Source: Betaproteobacteria bacterium (GTDB lineage Bacteria; Pseudomonadota; Gammaproteobacteria; Burkholderiales; SG8-41). From it: DNA of 33,012 nt. The stretch lies in the NCBI GenBank assembly GCA_029863175.1, contig JAOTVX010000041.1, forward strand, positions 1-33,012, given 5' to 3'. The translations under genes and the position numbers were made by a program. Under the pieces are notes generated by a model. The model was not told where the DNA came from. It saw only the letters and a list, made by a program, of their open reading frames with translations, and did no database searches. This document shows positions 8,219 through 16,156 of the stretch, piece after piece. Within the stretch, counting starts at the first letter, position 1. Every line of letters starts with the position of its first letter.

Positions 8219-9047
8219 AGGCTCTGCCTAGGATGACTTCGAGCACGAACTTGCTGCCCACGTAGGCCAGCACGAGGGCAAGGAAACCAGCGAGCGTCCA
8301 GCGCACGGCGACGCGGCCGCGCCAGCCGTAGACATGGCGGCCGCACAGCAGCGCCGCGAAGATGATCCACGAAACGACCCCGAAAACTGTCTTGTGGTTG
8401 AACTTCGCCGCCTTTCCGAACAATTCTTCCGAGAACACGACACCGGTCACGAGGGTCGCCGTGAGCAGAATGAAGCCGGTCCAGATGATGCGGAACAGCA
8501 ACGTTTCCATTGTCAGCAGCGGCGGCAGCTGGTTGAGCGCGCGTGGCAGAGTCCCGTCGTGCAGTCGGCGCTCGAGCAACGCCATCAAGAGCACGTGGAG
8601 CGAGGCGATGGTGAACAGGCTGTACGCCAGCATGGCGATGACCAAGTGCACCCCGAATACGATGGACTCGGTGTTGGGCAAAGGGTTGAGCGAGGGCAGC
8701 AGGCCCGGCAGCAGCACGGCGGCCGCCGCGATCGGCAGCACCAGCGCCTGCAGGCCGTCAAGGCGGTAGAAGAAATTCCCGATCCAGTAGATCAGCACAG
8801 TTAACCACAGGATTGCCGATACGGCATTGCCGATGCCAAGATGGAGCCCGTCCGGCGCAAATGCTGAGCGCGCCAGGAGCACGGTATGGATCCCAAGCGG
8901 CACCAGCACCGCGTAATGCTCGATCGCGCTGAAGGATGGGCCGGCCACCCCCGCCTCGCTCGCGTGCGGCCAGCGCGTGCGCCAGAAGTAGAATGCAAGC
9001 ACTGCATAGAGCAGCGCATTGGCTAGATACGGTAGAATTTCCGGCAC
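8217..9047 (-). CDS. CcsA/YpjD-like inner-membrane cytochrome c assembly-family protein
   Basis: A 276-residue integral membrane protein with about eight hydrophobic segments, matching the CcsA/CcmC-type family (YpjD of E. coli) that sits next to ffh in many proteobacteria. Conserved histidines fit the family: His134 in VFGVHLVIAMLAY, His218 in KFNHKTVFGVVSW and His238 in GRHVYGWRGR; in haem-handling members such residues bind haem. The exact function of the YpjD branch is not settled, so a role in cytochrome maturation is family inference. The start is a GTG at 9047. Palindromic repeat blocks of the same families flank it on both sides in inverted orientation. Confidence 0.85.
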   Translation of the reverse strand: MPEILPYLANALLYAVLAFYFWRTRWPHASEAGVAGPSFSAIEHYAVLVPLGIHTVLLARSAFAPDGLHLGIGNAVSAILWLTVLIYWIGNFFYRLDGLQALVLPIAAAAVLLPGLLPSLNPLPNTESIVFGVHLVIAMLAYSLFTIASLHVLLMALLERRLHDGTLPRALNQLPPLLTMETLLFRIIWTGFILLTATLVTGVVFSEELFGKAAKFNHKTVFGVVSWIIFAALLCGRHVYGWRGRVAVRWTLAGFLALVLAYVGSKFVLEVILGRA

Positions 9048-9067
9048 GTTCCGAGTCTACACCAACC

Positions 9068-9260
9068 AGGAGTTTGTCGGACTTGGCCCCGACAAACTCC
9101 TTATGCAAAACCGGCACCAGGACAATCGCAAGAAAGGATAGCGAGTATGCAAAATCACCTTTGCTTTTCTACGCATTCGATCCTTTCGGCCAGGTTTTCC
9201 GCTGAAGGACCGGCCGATTTTGCTGTTAGCAGCCTGTGCGGACTGTCAAGTCCGACAGGC
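9068..9260. repeat. Mosaic palindromic repeat block between the ccsA-like gene and ffh
   Basis: A 13-bp hairpin with arms AGGAGTTTGTCGG (9068-9080) and its complement (9089-9101) is followed by TTATGCAAAACCGG. A second hairpin built on GCCTGTCGGACTT lies at 9232-9260, close to the ffh start at 9275. Both modules also occur in the block at 7854-8216 in the opposite orientation. The divergent promoters for the ccsA-like gene and ffh must lie in or beside this block, but no clear one was identified. Confidence 0.75.
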
Positions 9261-9274
9261 CGTTAGGCTGACCG

Positions 9275-10627
9275 ATGTTCGATAACCTGACCAACCGTCT
9301 CTCGCGGGTCGTCAAGACACTGCGCGGCGAGGCGCGCCTGACCGAAGCCAACATCCAGGACGCATTGCGCGAAGTGCGCGTCGCACTGCTCGAGGCCGAC
9401 GTTGCACTGCCGGTCGTGCGGGATTTCGTCGCGCGGGTGCGCGAGAAAGCACTCGGGCAGGAGGTGATCGGCAGCCTAACGCCGGGTCAGGCGGCGGTCG
9501 CAGTGGTGCATCAGGAACTTGTCACGCTGATGGGCGAGAAGAACGATGCGCTCGACCTCGCCACGCAACCGCCGGCGGTTATTCTGCTCGCTGGCCTCCA
9601 GGGCTCCGGCAAGACGACGACCTCGGGCAAGCTCGCGCGCTGGTTGCGGCGCGAGCTCAGGAAGAAGGTGCTGCTGGTCAGCTGTGACGTGTACCGGCCG
9701 GCGGCGATCGAGCAGTTGCACACACTGGCCGGGCAGGTCGAGGCCGAATTCTTTCCCTCAGCGGTCGGCGAACAACCGATCGATATCGCGGAGCGGGCGC
9801 TCGATTACGCGCGCAAGCACTATGCCGACGTGCTGATCGTCGACAGCGCCGGGCGGCTTGCGATCGACGAGGCGATGATGCGCGAGATCACCGAACTGCA
9901 TGCGGCGCTGAAACCGGTCGAAACGCTGTTCGTCGTGGACGCAATGCAGGGGCAGGACGCCGTTAATACGGCGAAGGCATTCGGAGAGGCGCTGCCGCTG
10001 ACGGGCGTCATCTTGACCAAGCTCGACGGTGACGCCCGGGGCGGGGCCGCGCTATCGGTGCGGCAAGTGACTGGCAAGCCGATCAAGTTCGCGGGGGTGG
10101 GCGAGAAGCTCGACGCGCTCGAGCCCTTCTATCCGGACCGCATGGCCTCACGCATTCTCGGGATGGGGGACGTGCTCTCGCTGATCGAGGATGTGCGCAG
10201 GAGCGTCGACCACGCCGAAGCCGAGAAACTTGCCCGCAAGGTGAAGTCTGGAAAAGGCTTTGACCTCGAGGACTTCAAGCAACAGATTGCGCAAATGAAA
10301 AAGATGGGCGGCGTGGCAGGTTTGCTCGACAAGTTGCCCGGCGATCTTGCGCGCATGACGCAGGGTGCACCACAGATGGACGATCGCGCGATCCGTCGTC
10401 TCGAGGGCATCATCAACTCGATGACCGCGCAGGAGCGCGCCAAGCCTGAAGTCATCAAAGCTTCGCGCAAGCGGCGCATCGCGGCGGGGGCCAGCGTCAC
10501 CGTGCAGGAAGTGAACCGTCTGCTCAACCAGTTCGAGCAGACGCAGAAGATGATGAAAATGATGTCGAAGGGCGGAATGGCGAAGATGATGCGCTCGATG
10601 AAAGGGAAGTTTCCAGGAATGCGCTGA
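9275..10627 (+). CDS. ffh: Signal recognition particle protein Ffh
   Basis: A 450-residue SRP54-type GTPase that binds signal sequences and 4.5S RNA and targets nascent inner-membrane proteins to FtsY. It has an N-domain (residues 1-95), a G-domain with G1 GLQGSGKTT at 107-115, DVYRP at 138-142, G3 DSAGR at 190-194 and G4 TKLDGDARGG at 248-257, and a methionine-rich M-domain from about 300, ending in MAKMMRSMKGKFPGMR. G3 reads DSAGRLAIDE where E. coli has DTAGRLHVDE, a mild variation. The ATG at 9275 gives the exact family N-terminus (MFDNLTNRLS). The stop codon is embedded in a 14-bp inverted repeat. Confidence 0.97.
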   Translation: MFDNLTNRLSRVVKTLRGEARLTEANIQDALREVRVALLEADVALPVVRDFVARVREKALGQEVIGSLTPGQAAVAVVHQELVTLMGEKNDALDLATQPPAVILLAGLQGSGKTTTSGKLARWLRRELRKKVLLVSCDVYRPAAIEQLHTLAGQVEAEFFPSAVGEQPIDIAERALDYARKHYADVLIVDSAGRLAIDEAMMREITELHAALKPVETLFVVDAMQGQDAVNTAKAFGEALPLTGVILTKLDGDARGGAALSVRQVTGKPIKFAGVGEKLDALEPFYPDRMASRILGMGDVLSLIEDVRRSVDHAEAEKLARKVKSGKGFDLEDFKQQIAQMKKMGGVAGLLDKLPGDLARMTQGAPQMDDRAIRRLEGIINSMTAQERAKPEVIKASRKRRIAAGASVTVQEVNRLLNQFEQTQKMMKMMSKGGMAKMMRSMKGKFPGMR

Positions 10628-10646
10628 CAGGCGTCAGCGCATTCCT
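10615..10646. repeat. 14-bp palindrome over the ffh stop codon
   Basis: AGGAATGCGCTGAC (10615-10628) and its exact complement (10633-10646) flank a 4-nt loop. The left arm is the end of ffh, including the TGA. An A-tract rather than a T-tract follows on the + strand, so a classical + strand intrinsic terminator is not supported. Confidence 0.9.
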
Positions 10647-10662
10647 AAAAAAAGATCACTTT

Positions 10663-10700
10663 CAGCCGCCGATAGACGCCGATGAACGCCGATAAGAACC
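10663..10700. repeat. GCCGATGAACGCC-type repeat
   Basis: Tandem words GCCGATAGAC, GCCGATGAAC and GCCGATAAG follow ffh. The same word family appears at 18616-18648, 20632-20730 and 21926-22012. The rest of the 10701-10828 spacer shows only loose TTTCGTG words and no gene. Confidence 0.7.
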
Positions 10701-10828
10701 GTCAACATGACTTGGAGTATTCGTGATTTCGTCAGGCGCGAACTTCGTGGCAGCATCTTTCGTGACGCGTGGTCGACCAAGCTAATTTAACGAGAGTTGT
10801 CCTAAGAATCGCAAAGGAGTACTTCGAT

Positions 10829-10861
10829 TGAAATAGGCGGGTGAGGTTCCCGCCTATTTCA
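10829..10861. repeat. 13-bp palindrome over the nitroreductase stop codon
   Basis: TGAAATAGGCGGG (10829-10841) and its exact complement (10849-10861) flank a 7-nt loop. The right arm, read on the - strand, is the end of the nitroreductase gene including its TAG stop (10854-10856). No U-tract follows on the - strand. Confidence 0.9.
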
Positions 10862-11702
10862 GGCTGAAGCCCTGCTTACGGATGAAGGCACCGAAATCGG
10901 CGCGCTCCGGCACCGCGTATTGGCGCGCTTTGTCCTCCGACCAGCCGTAGAACGGCACCTGCCCGAATCGTTCAACGTGCCGCTGCTGGCGATAGGGCAG
11001 CACGGCGTGGCGCCTGCGGTCGTCAGCGTCGATTTTTTCGCGGAGGTCCGACTCGTTGTAACGATCCTGGTGCACTGTCACGTTCAGCGCGAGTCGCGGC
11101 GTGATGCGGCCCGCTTCGGCCGGGTAACCCACGCACAGGCCGGCCACCGGAAACACGCCTTCGGGAAGCTCGAGCACGTCGCTCACCGTGTCGGCACGGT
11201 TTCGCACCGCGCTGATGGGACAGGTCCCCAAGCCCACCGCCTCCGCGGCGCGGATGAAATTCATCATGACGAGGCCCGCGTCTACTGCCGCGTTCATGAA
11301 GTGGTCGAGATGCTCGTTCACGAAGGGCTTGCCGCGCCATTCACCGATTTGCCGGATCCGCCGGTTATTGGCGCAGAACACGAGGAAGGTGGGCGCGTTC
11401 ATGATCCACGGCATGTCGGGCATCGTCTCGACGATCACCTTGCGCCTGGCGGCGTCGGTTACATGAATGACGTCGGCTTGCTGCAGATCGGACTTGGACG
11501 GCGCCGAAAGCGCGCATGCGAACAGGAGCCGCAACAGGGTTGGGTCCACCGGCTGTTCCGCGTACTTGCGATGTGAGCGGTGCATCGCGATGCGGGCCAA
11601 TTCGTCCAACCCCGGCAGATCTACGTCAGCGTCCAAGTCCGTTCCGAAGCGCTCCGCAAGCGCCGCCTCGACCCGGTGAGCGATATCGTGAGGTGTATTC
11701 AT
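10854..11702 (-). CDS. FMN-dependent nitroreductase family protein
   Basis: A 282-residue nitroreductase-fold protein, a flavoenzyme family that reduces nitro compounds, quinones or flavins with NAD(P)H. Features consistent with this are the MHRSHRKY phosphate-binding start at about residues 40-47, SAPSKSDLQ at about 66-73, and GLGTCPISAVRNR followed by VFPVAGLCVGYP in the C-terminal half. The long C-terminal extension resembles the NfsA/Frp branch. The ATG at 11702 is used. It is transcribed away from rpsP. The substrate cannot be told from sequence. The stop codon lies in a palindrome. Confidence 0.85.
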   Translation of the reverse strand: MNTPHDIAHRVEAALAERFGTDLDADVDLPGLDELARIAMHRSHRKYAEQPVDPTLLRLLFACALSAPSKSDLQQADVIHVTDAARRKVIVETMPDMPWIMNAPTFLVFCANNRRIRQIGEWRGKPFVNEHLDHFMNAAVDAGLVMMNFIRAAEAVGLGTCPISAVRNRADTVSDVLELPEGVFPVAGLCVGYPAEAGRITPRLALNVTVHQDRYNESDLREKIDADDRRRHAVLPYRQQRHVERFGQVPFYGWSEDKARQYAVPERADFGAFIRKQGFSLK

Positions 11703-11784
11703 GCCAGCTCCCGTCAGAAGACGCCGCAGTTTACCGTAATGACCATGGCCACCTAGGGGCGTAATGAAAGAGAATCATCAGGTT

Positions 11785-11842
11785 AATGGCGCGTGGCCGG
11801 TAGAGCGACAGTCTCCCCCGTGCAGTTCGGCCACGCGCCATT
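11785..11842. promoter_or_regulatory. 15-bp perfect inverted repeat upstream of rpsP
   Basis: AATGGCGCGTGGCCG (11785-11799) and its exact complement (11828-11842) flank a 28-nt spacer, between the divergent nitroreductase and rpsP genes. The right arm ends five bases before the candidate -35 box of rpsP. It could be an operator, or a transcript-end hairpin left from an earlier gene. No copy of the arm was seen elsewhere in the window. Confidence 0.6.
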
Positions 11843-11846
11843 CGCC

Positions 11847-11876
11847 TTGCCTGCGGGCAAAAAACTAGCGTAAAAT
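11847..11876 (+). promoter_or_regulatory. Candidate sigma-70 promoter of the rpsP operon
   Basis: TTGCCT (11847-11852) and TAAAAT (11871-11876) are separated by 18 bases, close to the sigma-70 consensus, and lie 33 bases before the rpsP start. This would give a leader of about 25 bases. It was judged by eye only. Confidence 0.55.
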
Positions 11877-11909
11877 CACGCCCTTCCCGCTTTTCGGACT
11901 GGTACGAAC

Positions 11910-12164
11910 ATGGTGGTGATACGACTTGCCCGCGGGGGCGCCAAGAAGCGCCCGTTTTATAACCTGGTCGTTGCGGATTCGCGCCGCGCGCGCGACGGGC
12001 GCTTCATCGAGCGCATCGGCTTCTACGACCCTATGGCGCCCGCAGGGCGCGAGCGCCTGCGGCTCGATCGCGATCGGCTCACGTACTGGAAGGGCAAGGG
12101 CGCGCAGCTCTCCGACACCGTGGCGCGGCTCATCAAGCAGCGCGGTGAACAGAAGGCCGCCTGA
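11910..12164 (+). CDS. rpsP: 30S ribosomal protein S16
   Basis: An 84-residue S16, with the family N-terminus [25 protein letters not shown], the central [11 protein letters not shown] segment and a short basic C-terminus. S16 stabilises the 5' domain of 16S rRNA during 30S assembly. It is the first gene of rpsP-rimM-trmD-rplS, an order conserved across proteobacteria. The leader has no strong Shine-Dalgarno sequence. The gene is complete and of normal length. Confidence 0.97.
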   Translation: MVVIRLARGGAKKRPFYNLVVADSRRARDGRFIERIGFYDPMAPAGRERLRLDRDRLTYWKGKGAQLSDTVARLIKQRGEQKAA

Positions 12165-12174
12165 GAAACTGGTG

Positions 12175-12657
12175 ATGATGGGGCGCATCGGCGCCCCGCA
12201 TGGTGTCAAAGGCTGGATCAAGGTTCAGCCGCTCACTGCGGAAGCGCGGAGCCTCCTCGATTTCCGGAACTGGTGGATTGGCGGGGGGGACGGCTGGCAG
12301 GAGCATTCAATTGTTGGCGGCACGGTCCAGGGTCGGGCGCTGCTTGCCAAGCTCGAGAGCTGCGACGATCGCGAGGCTGCGGCGTCGCTGAAGGGCAAGA
12401 CGGTGGCGGTACCGCGTGCGGCGCTACCGGCGGCACGAGCCGAAGAATACTACTGGGCTGACTTGATCGGCCTGAGAGTCGTGAACGCAGTAGAGCAGGA
12501 TCTTGGCCGCGTGACGGCGATCATGCAAACCGGCGCGAACGACGTGCTGGTCGTGGAAGACGGGCGCGAGAGGTTGATCCCCTTCATCGCGCAGGTGATA
12601 CGGGAGGTGGACCCCGGCGTAGGCGTGATCCGGGTGGATTGGGGTGCGGACTACTGA
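12175..12657 (+). CDS. rimM: Ribosome maturation factor RimM
   Basis: RimM assists late 30S assembly by binding S19 and the 3' head region. The protein shows the N-terminal beta-barrel signature [20 protein letters not shown] and the C-terminal PRC-barrel-like part with [27 protein letters not shown] and a VDW end. The start is ambiguous between GTG 12172, ATG 12175 and ATG 12178, which differ by one residue each. 12175 is used because GAGAA lies nine bases upstream. It begins 10 bases after rpsP and its stop overlaps the trmD start by one base, which suggests translational coupling. Confidence 0.93.
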   Translation: MMGRIGAPHGVKGWIKVQPLTAEARSLLDFRNWWIGGGDGWQEHSIVGGTVQGRALLAKLESCDDREAAASLKGKTVAVPRAALPAARAEEYYWADLIGLRVVNAVEQDLGRVTAIMQTGANDVLVVEDGRERLIPFIAQVIREVDPGVGVIRVDWGADY

Positions 12658-13427
12658 TGTATCAGTTTGACGTGGTCACGCTGTTTCCCGAGATGTTCGA
12701 GGCCGTGACCGAGTCCGGCGTCACGGGCCGGGCGCGTGAGCGCAAGCTGTTCGAGTTGGTGCAGTGGAATCCGCGCGATTTTGCGGCCAACAGTTACCGC
12801 ACCGTGGACGACCGCCCCTACGGGGGTGGGCCGGGCATGGTAATGATGGTCGAGCCGCTGGAAGAGGCGCTCACCGCAGCGCGGCAGCGGCAGAGAAGCG
12901 CGGGGGTGAAGGAGACGCGCGTAGTGCACCTGTCGCCGCAGGGGCAGCTGCTGAAACACCGGCGGGTTATGGAGCTCGCGGCACTGCCAGGGCTGGTGCT
13001 CCTGGCGGGGCGATACGAGGGCGTGGATGAGCGGGTCGTCAGCCGGGCGGTCGACGAGGAGATCTCGATCGGTGACTACGTGCTTTCGGGCGGCGAGCTG
13101 GCGGCGATGGTACTGATGGATTGCATCGTGCGTCAGCTTCCGGGGGCGCTGGGCGATGCGGAGTCGGCGATTCAAGACTCCTTTGCGGCCGGCTTGCTGG
13201 ATTGTCCGCATTACACGCGGCCGGAGGTGTACAACGAGGCGGTGGTGCCGCCGGTGCTGCTCTCGGGCAATCACCGCGAGATTGCCCGCTGGAGGTTCAA
13301 GCAGGCGCTGGGCAGAACTTGGGAGCGGCGCCCGGATTTGCTGGAACAGCGGGTGCTCAGCACGGACGAGCGCGCGTTGTTAGAAGAGTACAAGCGGGAG
13401 AACGAAAGCAAGGCGGTGGCGGAATAG
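12657..13427 (+). CDS. trmD: tRNA (guanine-N1)-methyltransferase TrmD
   Basis: A 256-residue SPOUT methyltransferase that makes m1G37 in tRNAs reading codons that start with C or G at set positions, which prevents frameshifting. Diagnostic segments are [11 protein letters not shown] at the start, [12 protein letters not shown] near residue 60, [13 protein letters not shown], and the knot region [28 protein letters not shown]. The start ATG at 12657 overlaps the rimM stop (TGATG). Length and ending are normal. The C-terminal residues are charged and variable. Confidence 0.97.
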   Translation: MYQFDVVTLFPEMFEAVTESGVTGRARERKLFELVQWNPRDFAANSYRTVDDRPYGGGPGMVMMVEPLEEALTAARQRQRSAGVKETRVVHLSPQGQLLKHRRVMELAALPGLVLLAGRYEGVDERVVSRAVDEEISIGDYVLSGGELAAMVLMDCIVRQLPGALGDAESAIQDSFAAGLLDCPHYTRPEVYNEAVVPPVLLSGNHREIARWRFKQALGRTWERRPDLLEQRVLSTDERALLEEYKRENESKAVAE

Positions 13428-13433
13428 CAGTTA

Positions 13434-13472
13434 GCCCTAACCCCTCACCCCTCTCTCCCGGCAGGAGAGGGG
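13434..13472. repeat. CCCTAACCCCTCACCCC-type hairpin repeat
   Basis: The sequence TAGCCCTAACCCCTCACCCC is followed by a short hairpin of CCCCTCTC against GAGAGGGG in the trmD-rplS spacer. Words of this type are common dispersed intergenic repeats in proteobacterial chromosomes (general knowledge, not checked here). Confidence 0.7.
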
Positions 13473-13483
13473 AAAAGTACAGC

Positions 13484-13510
13484 GCGGAATTGGTTCTTGG
13501 CCAATTCCGC
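13484..13510 (+). promoter_or_regulatory. Hairpin in the rplS leader
   Basis: A perfect 10-bp stem (GCGGAATTGG at 13484-13493 with its complement at 13501-13510) and 7-nt loop, 26 bases before rplS and just upstream of its AAGGAG ribosome binding site. It may mark a processing or attenuation point inside the operon. There is no U-tract, so it is not a standard terminator. Confidence 0.5.
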
Positions 13511-13536
13511 AAAATGGTAATTGTAAGGAGCTTAAC

Positions 13537-13929
13537 ATGGACATCATCAGGCAGCTCGAGGCCGAAGAAATGAAGCGGCTCGGCAAGCGGATCCCGTCGT
13601 TCTCACCGGGCGACACCGTGGTGGTGAACGTGAACGTGGTCGAGGGCGACCGCAAGCGGTTGCAAGCGTACGAAGGCGTCGTGATCGCCAAGCGCAACCG
13701 CGGACTCAACTCCTCATTCATCGTGCGCAAGATTTCTTCGGGCGAGGGGGTGGAACGCACGTTCCAGACCTACTCGCCGCTCATCGCCAGCATCGACGTC
13801 AAGCGCCGCGGCGAAGTGCAGCGCGCCAAGCTCTATTACTTGCGGCAGCGCACCGGCAAGGCAGCACGCATCCGCGAGAAACTCACGGTGCGCAACGAAG
13901 AAGTGGAGCAGGCAACCCCGCAGGAGTAG
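13537..13929 (+). CDS. rplS: 50S ribosomal protein L19
   Basis: A 130-residue L19, located at the interface of the two ribosomal subunits. It has the family start [14 protein letters not shown], the [29 protein letters not shown] core, and the [37 protein letters not shown] segment. The C-terminus extends with a short acidic tail, as in other betaproteobacteria. A good ribosome binding site (AAGGAG) lies upstream of the ATG at 13537. It ends the operon, with a strong terminator 20 bases later. Confidence 0.97.
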   Translation: MDIIRQLEAEEMKRLGKRIPSFSPGDTVVVNVNVVEGDRKRLQAYEGVVIAKRNRGLNSSFIVRKISSGEGVERTFQTYSPLIASIDVKRRGEVQRAKLYYLRQRTGKAARIREKLTVRNEEVEQATPQE

Positions 13930-13948
13930 CCGGTATAGGTGCTCAGGG

Positions 13949-13974
13949 AAGGCGGCCTCGTGCCGCCTTTTTTC
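13949..13974 (+). terminator. Rho-independent terminator of the rpsP operon
   Basis: AAGGCGGC (13949-13956) pairs with GCCGCCTT (13962-13969) across a CTCGT loop and runs into a T-tract. This is a textbook intrinsic terminator, and its form contrasts with the U-tract-free palindromes elsewhere in the window. Confidence 0.9.
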
Positions 13975-14049
13975 GTTTCTGACGCGATACGAATTGTCTT
14001 GCGGTGGAGCGGCCGAGGCAGCAGCAACCGGACAGGATAAAATTAACGG

Positions 14050-15717
14050 ATGCGCGCGATCGTCATAGCCGTACTGATGCTGGCTGCCGTGGATCCGGCG
14101 AGGGCGCTGGAGACCACGCGCCAACTGCTGGAGAGCGGCGCGCCGCGGCTCGCGCTCGATCGCGTCGAGCAACGGCAGCCGCGTGAGACCGCGGATTCGC
14201 GATGGGGCGAGTGGGAGACGCTCCGATTACGGGCGCTGTTCGCACTCAAGCGCTATCAGGACGTGCTCGCGCGCACCGGCGCGCTCCTGCCCCACCTGCC
14301 CGAGCGCGAGTTGCGCCAGGCGCTCGCGCTGGCGGCGCAGTCCGCGCTAAAAGCGGGACAGCCCGCACAGGCACGCGGTTTGGTCGCGCGCGCGCTGTGG
14401 CAGTCTGGCGCCGTGCCGGATGGAGGGCGCGAGCTGCGCTTGCTCGTCATCGAGAGTTATCTCGCCGAAGGTAATGGTCATGCGGCCTTTCGCGCGATGC
14501 TCCGGTTCGCGCAGGACTTCCATCCGCTCGAGCCGGCGACCGCAGCACGTTTCGTGGATGGGCTGCTCGTGCTCGACATGGCACGTGAGGCAGCCAACTG
14601 GCTCGCGCGCCTCGACGAGGGCAGCCCCGCGAAGCAGATGCTGCGGCTCAAGGCGGGTCTGATCAAGCCGGATGCGGCCATTGCGCAGTCGCGCGCGCGG
14701 CTCTCCAAAGGCGGCGGCCGCGGGCATTGGCAAGTCATTGCCGAGGCGGCAGCCGGAGGCGGGAAGCGCTCGGTCCGCATCGAGGCGCTCGAGCAGCTGG
14801 TGCAAAATGCGGGCGGCCGCGAGGAAGCCGGCGCCGCGGCCGCGCAGCTGTGGCAGACCTACCACACGTTGGCCCAGGAATCGGCCAACTTGAATCATCT
14901 GCTGGTGGGGGACGATGCGGCTTGGGCGACGTACGCTTCGAAACGGCTGCAGCCGGATCCGTTCATTGCACGCGCTTTTTTCGCCTACCTGGCTCAGCGC
15001 GCCCGCTCGCTGGAGGCGCGCCAGCCCGCGCAGCTGCAACTCGTGCGGTCGTTGCAGCAGGGCAAGCTCGACGCGGTGGCTTTGCGTCTGTTCGATCACG
15101 AGACCATCGACGTCACCGCCATCGATGGGCAGGCCCGCTACCTTCTTGGCTCCATCGCTGAAGCACGGGATGAGGCCACGCTTGCAGTGCGGTTCTGGGA
15201 GGGGCTTGCTATCCCGTCAGGCATGACGATGGCCGAATGGGAGATGCGGCGCGCGCTGATGTACTGGCGGGCCGGCAATCCCGAGGGGGCAATGAAGGCG
15301 CTTGTGGCCGCAACGAGCGAGAAGCGATCGCCGCCGGCCAACGCGGTCCCGGGAGCGATCTTGCTGGGCCAGGAAATGGTTGCCGCGGGGAAGCCCGAGA
15401 CGGCCGACGCATCGCTCCCGGCCCTGTTGCTGCTTGCCGGAACGGGACATCAACGCGAGCTCCTGATGGCGCTTGGGCGCACCGCGGAAGCGGGCGGCCT
15501 GTTTGGCCGGGCGGGCGGCTATTTTCTTCAAGCGGCGCTGGCCCCCGGCGGCCGGACACCGGATGCCACCGCCCCGAGGGCGCGGCTGGCCGCGGCCCTC
15601 AACCTTGCGCGCGCCGGCTACAGGGAGGACGCTCGGGCGCAGTTCGAGTGGGTGATCCGCCATTCGCGCGATCCCGCCGAGCTCAAGGTCGCACGGCGGG
15701 GGCTGGCGAAGCTATAA
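14050..15717 (+). CDS. Secreted or periplasmic helical-repeat (TPR-like) protein of unknown function
   Basis: A 555-residue protein with an N-terminal signal sequence (MRAIVIAVLMLAAVDPARALE, cleavage likely near residue 20). The rest is almost entirely alpha-helical and rich in Ala, Leu and Arg, with irregular 30-40-residue helix pairs such as ALFALKRYQDVLARTGALLP and QSALKAGQPAQARGLVARAL, which resemble degenerate tetratricopeptide repeats. No catalytic motif was seen. Its place directly after rplS recurs in betaproteobacteria, but no function is assigned there that I can name. It is probably periplasmic and protein-binding. It has its own start after the operon terminator. Confidence 0.75.
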   Translation: MRAIVIAVLMLAAVDPARALETTRQLLESGAPRLALDRVEQRQPRETADSRWGEWETLRLRALFALKRYQDVLARTGALLPHLPERELRQALALAAQSALKAGQPAQARGLVARALWQSGAVPDGGRELRLLVIESYLAEGNGHAAFRAMLRFAQDFHPLEPATAARFVDGLLVLDMAREAANWLARLDEGSPAKQMLRLKAGLIKPDAAIAQSRARLSKGGGRGHWQVIAEAAAGGGKRSVRIEALEQLVQNAGGREEAGAAAAQLWQTYHTLAQESANLNHLLVGDDAAWATYASKRLQPDPFIARAFFAYLAQRARSLEARQPAQLQLVRSLQQGKLDAVALRLFDHETIDVTAIDGQARYLLGSIAEARDEATLAVRFWEGLAIPSGMTMAEWEMRRALMYWRAGNPEGAMKALVAATSEKRSPPANAVPGAILLGQEMVAAGKPETADASLPALLLLAGTGHQRELLMALGRTAEAGGLFGRAGGYFLQAALAPGGRTPDATAPRARLAAALNLARAGYREDARAQFEWVIRHSRDPAELKVARRGLAKL

Positions 15718-15819
15718 TAAAATAGCCACAATTCGAACAAAATAGCGCGTCCCGATTTTTTCCTAAGCTAACGGCGGCCGCGTCGGCTGCCTGCCTATCT
15801 GCGCTTGCAAGGAGAGGTC

Positions 15820-16101
15820 ATGATCCATTTTCTGGTGCACGACAAGAAGGACACCGTAGGGGTAATCGTGGTCGAGGGTGTCAAGGCCGGCCAGGAGCTT
15901 ACCGGGTGGCTGATGGAAGACGATTCGACTCTCAAGGTCAAGGCTCTGAACGACATCCCGATCGGCCACAAGCTTGCCACCCAGGGGATCAAGAAAGGGG
16001 ACACCGTCATCAAGTACGGGTTCGACATTGGCAAAGCCGTATCCGAGATCAAAGTGGGCGAGCATGCCCACGTGCAAAATTTGAAAACTAAGCGCTGGTG
16101 A
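15820..16101 (+). CDS. UxaA-family lyase small subunit (SAF domain), SuyA-like
   Basis: A 93-residue single SAF domain, the separate-chain form of the N-terminal part of altronate dehydratase. Family segments are the IPIGHKLA core (residues 46-53), the VIKYGFDIGKAV strand and the GEHAHVQNLKTKRW end. Together with the next gene it gives a split two-subunit lyase. Among characterised split members, (2R)-3-sulfolactate sulfo-lyase (SuyAB) has this size and layout; it releases sulfite and pyruvate. An altronate or other sugar-acid dehydratase cannot be excluded. The ATG at 15820 follows AAGGAG by six bases, so the in-frame TTG at 15805 is unlikely. The stop lies in a palindrome. Confidence 0.75.
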   Translation: MIHFLVHDKKDTVGVIVVEGVKAGQELTGWLMEDDSTLKVKALNDIPIGHKLATQGIKKGDTVIKYGFDIGKAVSEIKVGEHAHVQNLKTKRW

Positions 16102-16125
16102 AACGCGCTGCCGCGCGTTTCACCA
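16096..16125. repeat. 13-bp palindrome over the SuyA-like stop codon
   Basis: TGGTGAAACGCGC (16096-16108) and its exact complement (16113-16125) flank a TGCC loop. The left arm is the last Trp codon and TGA stop (16099-16101) plus seven bases. No U-tract follows, and the next gene of the same operon starts 31 bases later. Confidence 0.9.
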
Positions 16126-16156
16126 ATGAAAGGTAACTTGTCACAAGAGGTGGGTA

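Noticed and set aside
10707..10790. Small + strand frame of 27 codons between ffh and the nitroreductase
   Set aside because: No ribosome binding site and no family resemblance; the sequence consists of loose TTTCGTG words.
15713..15719. TATAAT box as promoter of the SuyA-like gene
   Set aside because: It overlaps the stop codon of the preceding gene and has no acceptable -35 box at the right distance, so it is probably chance.
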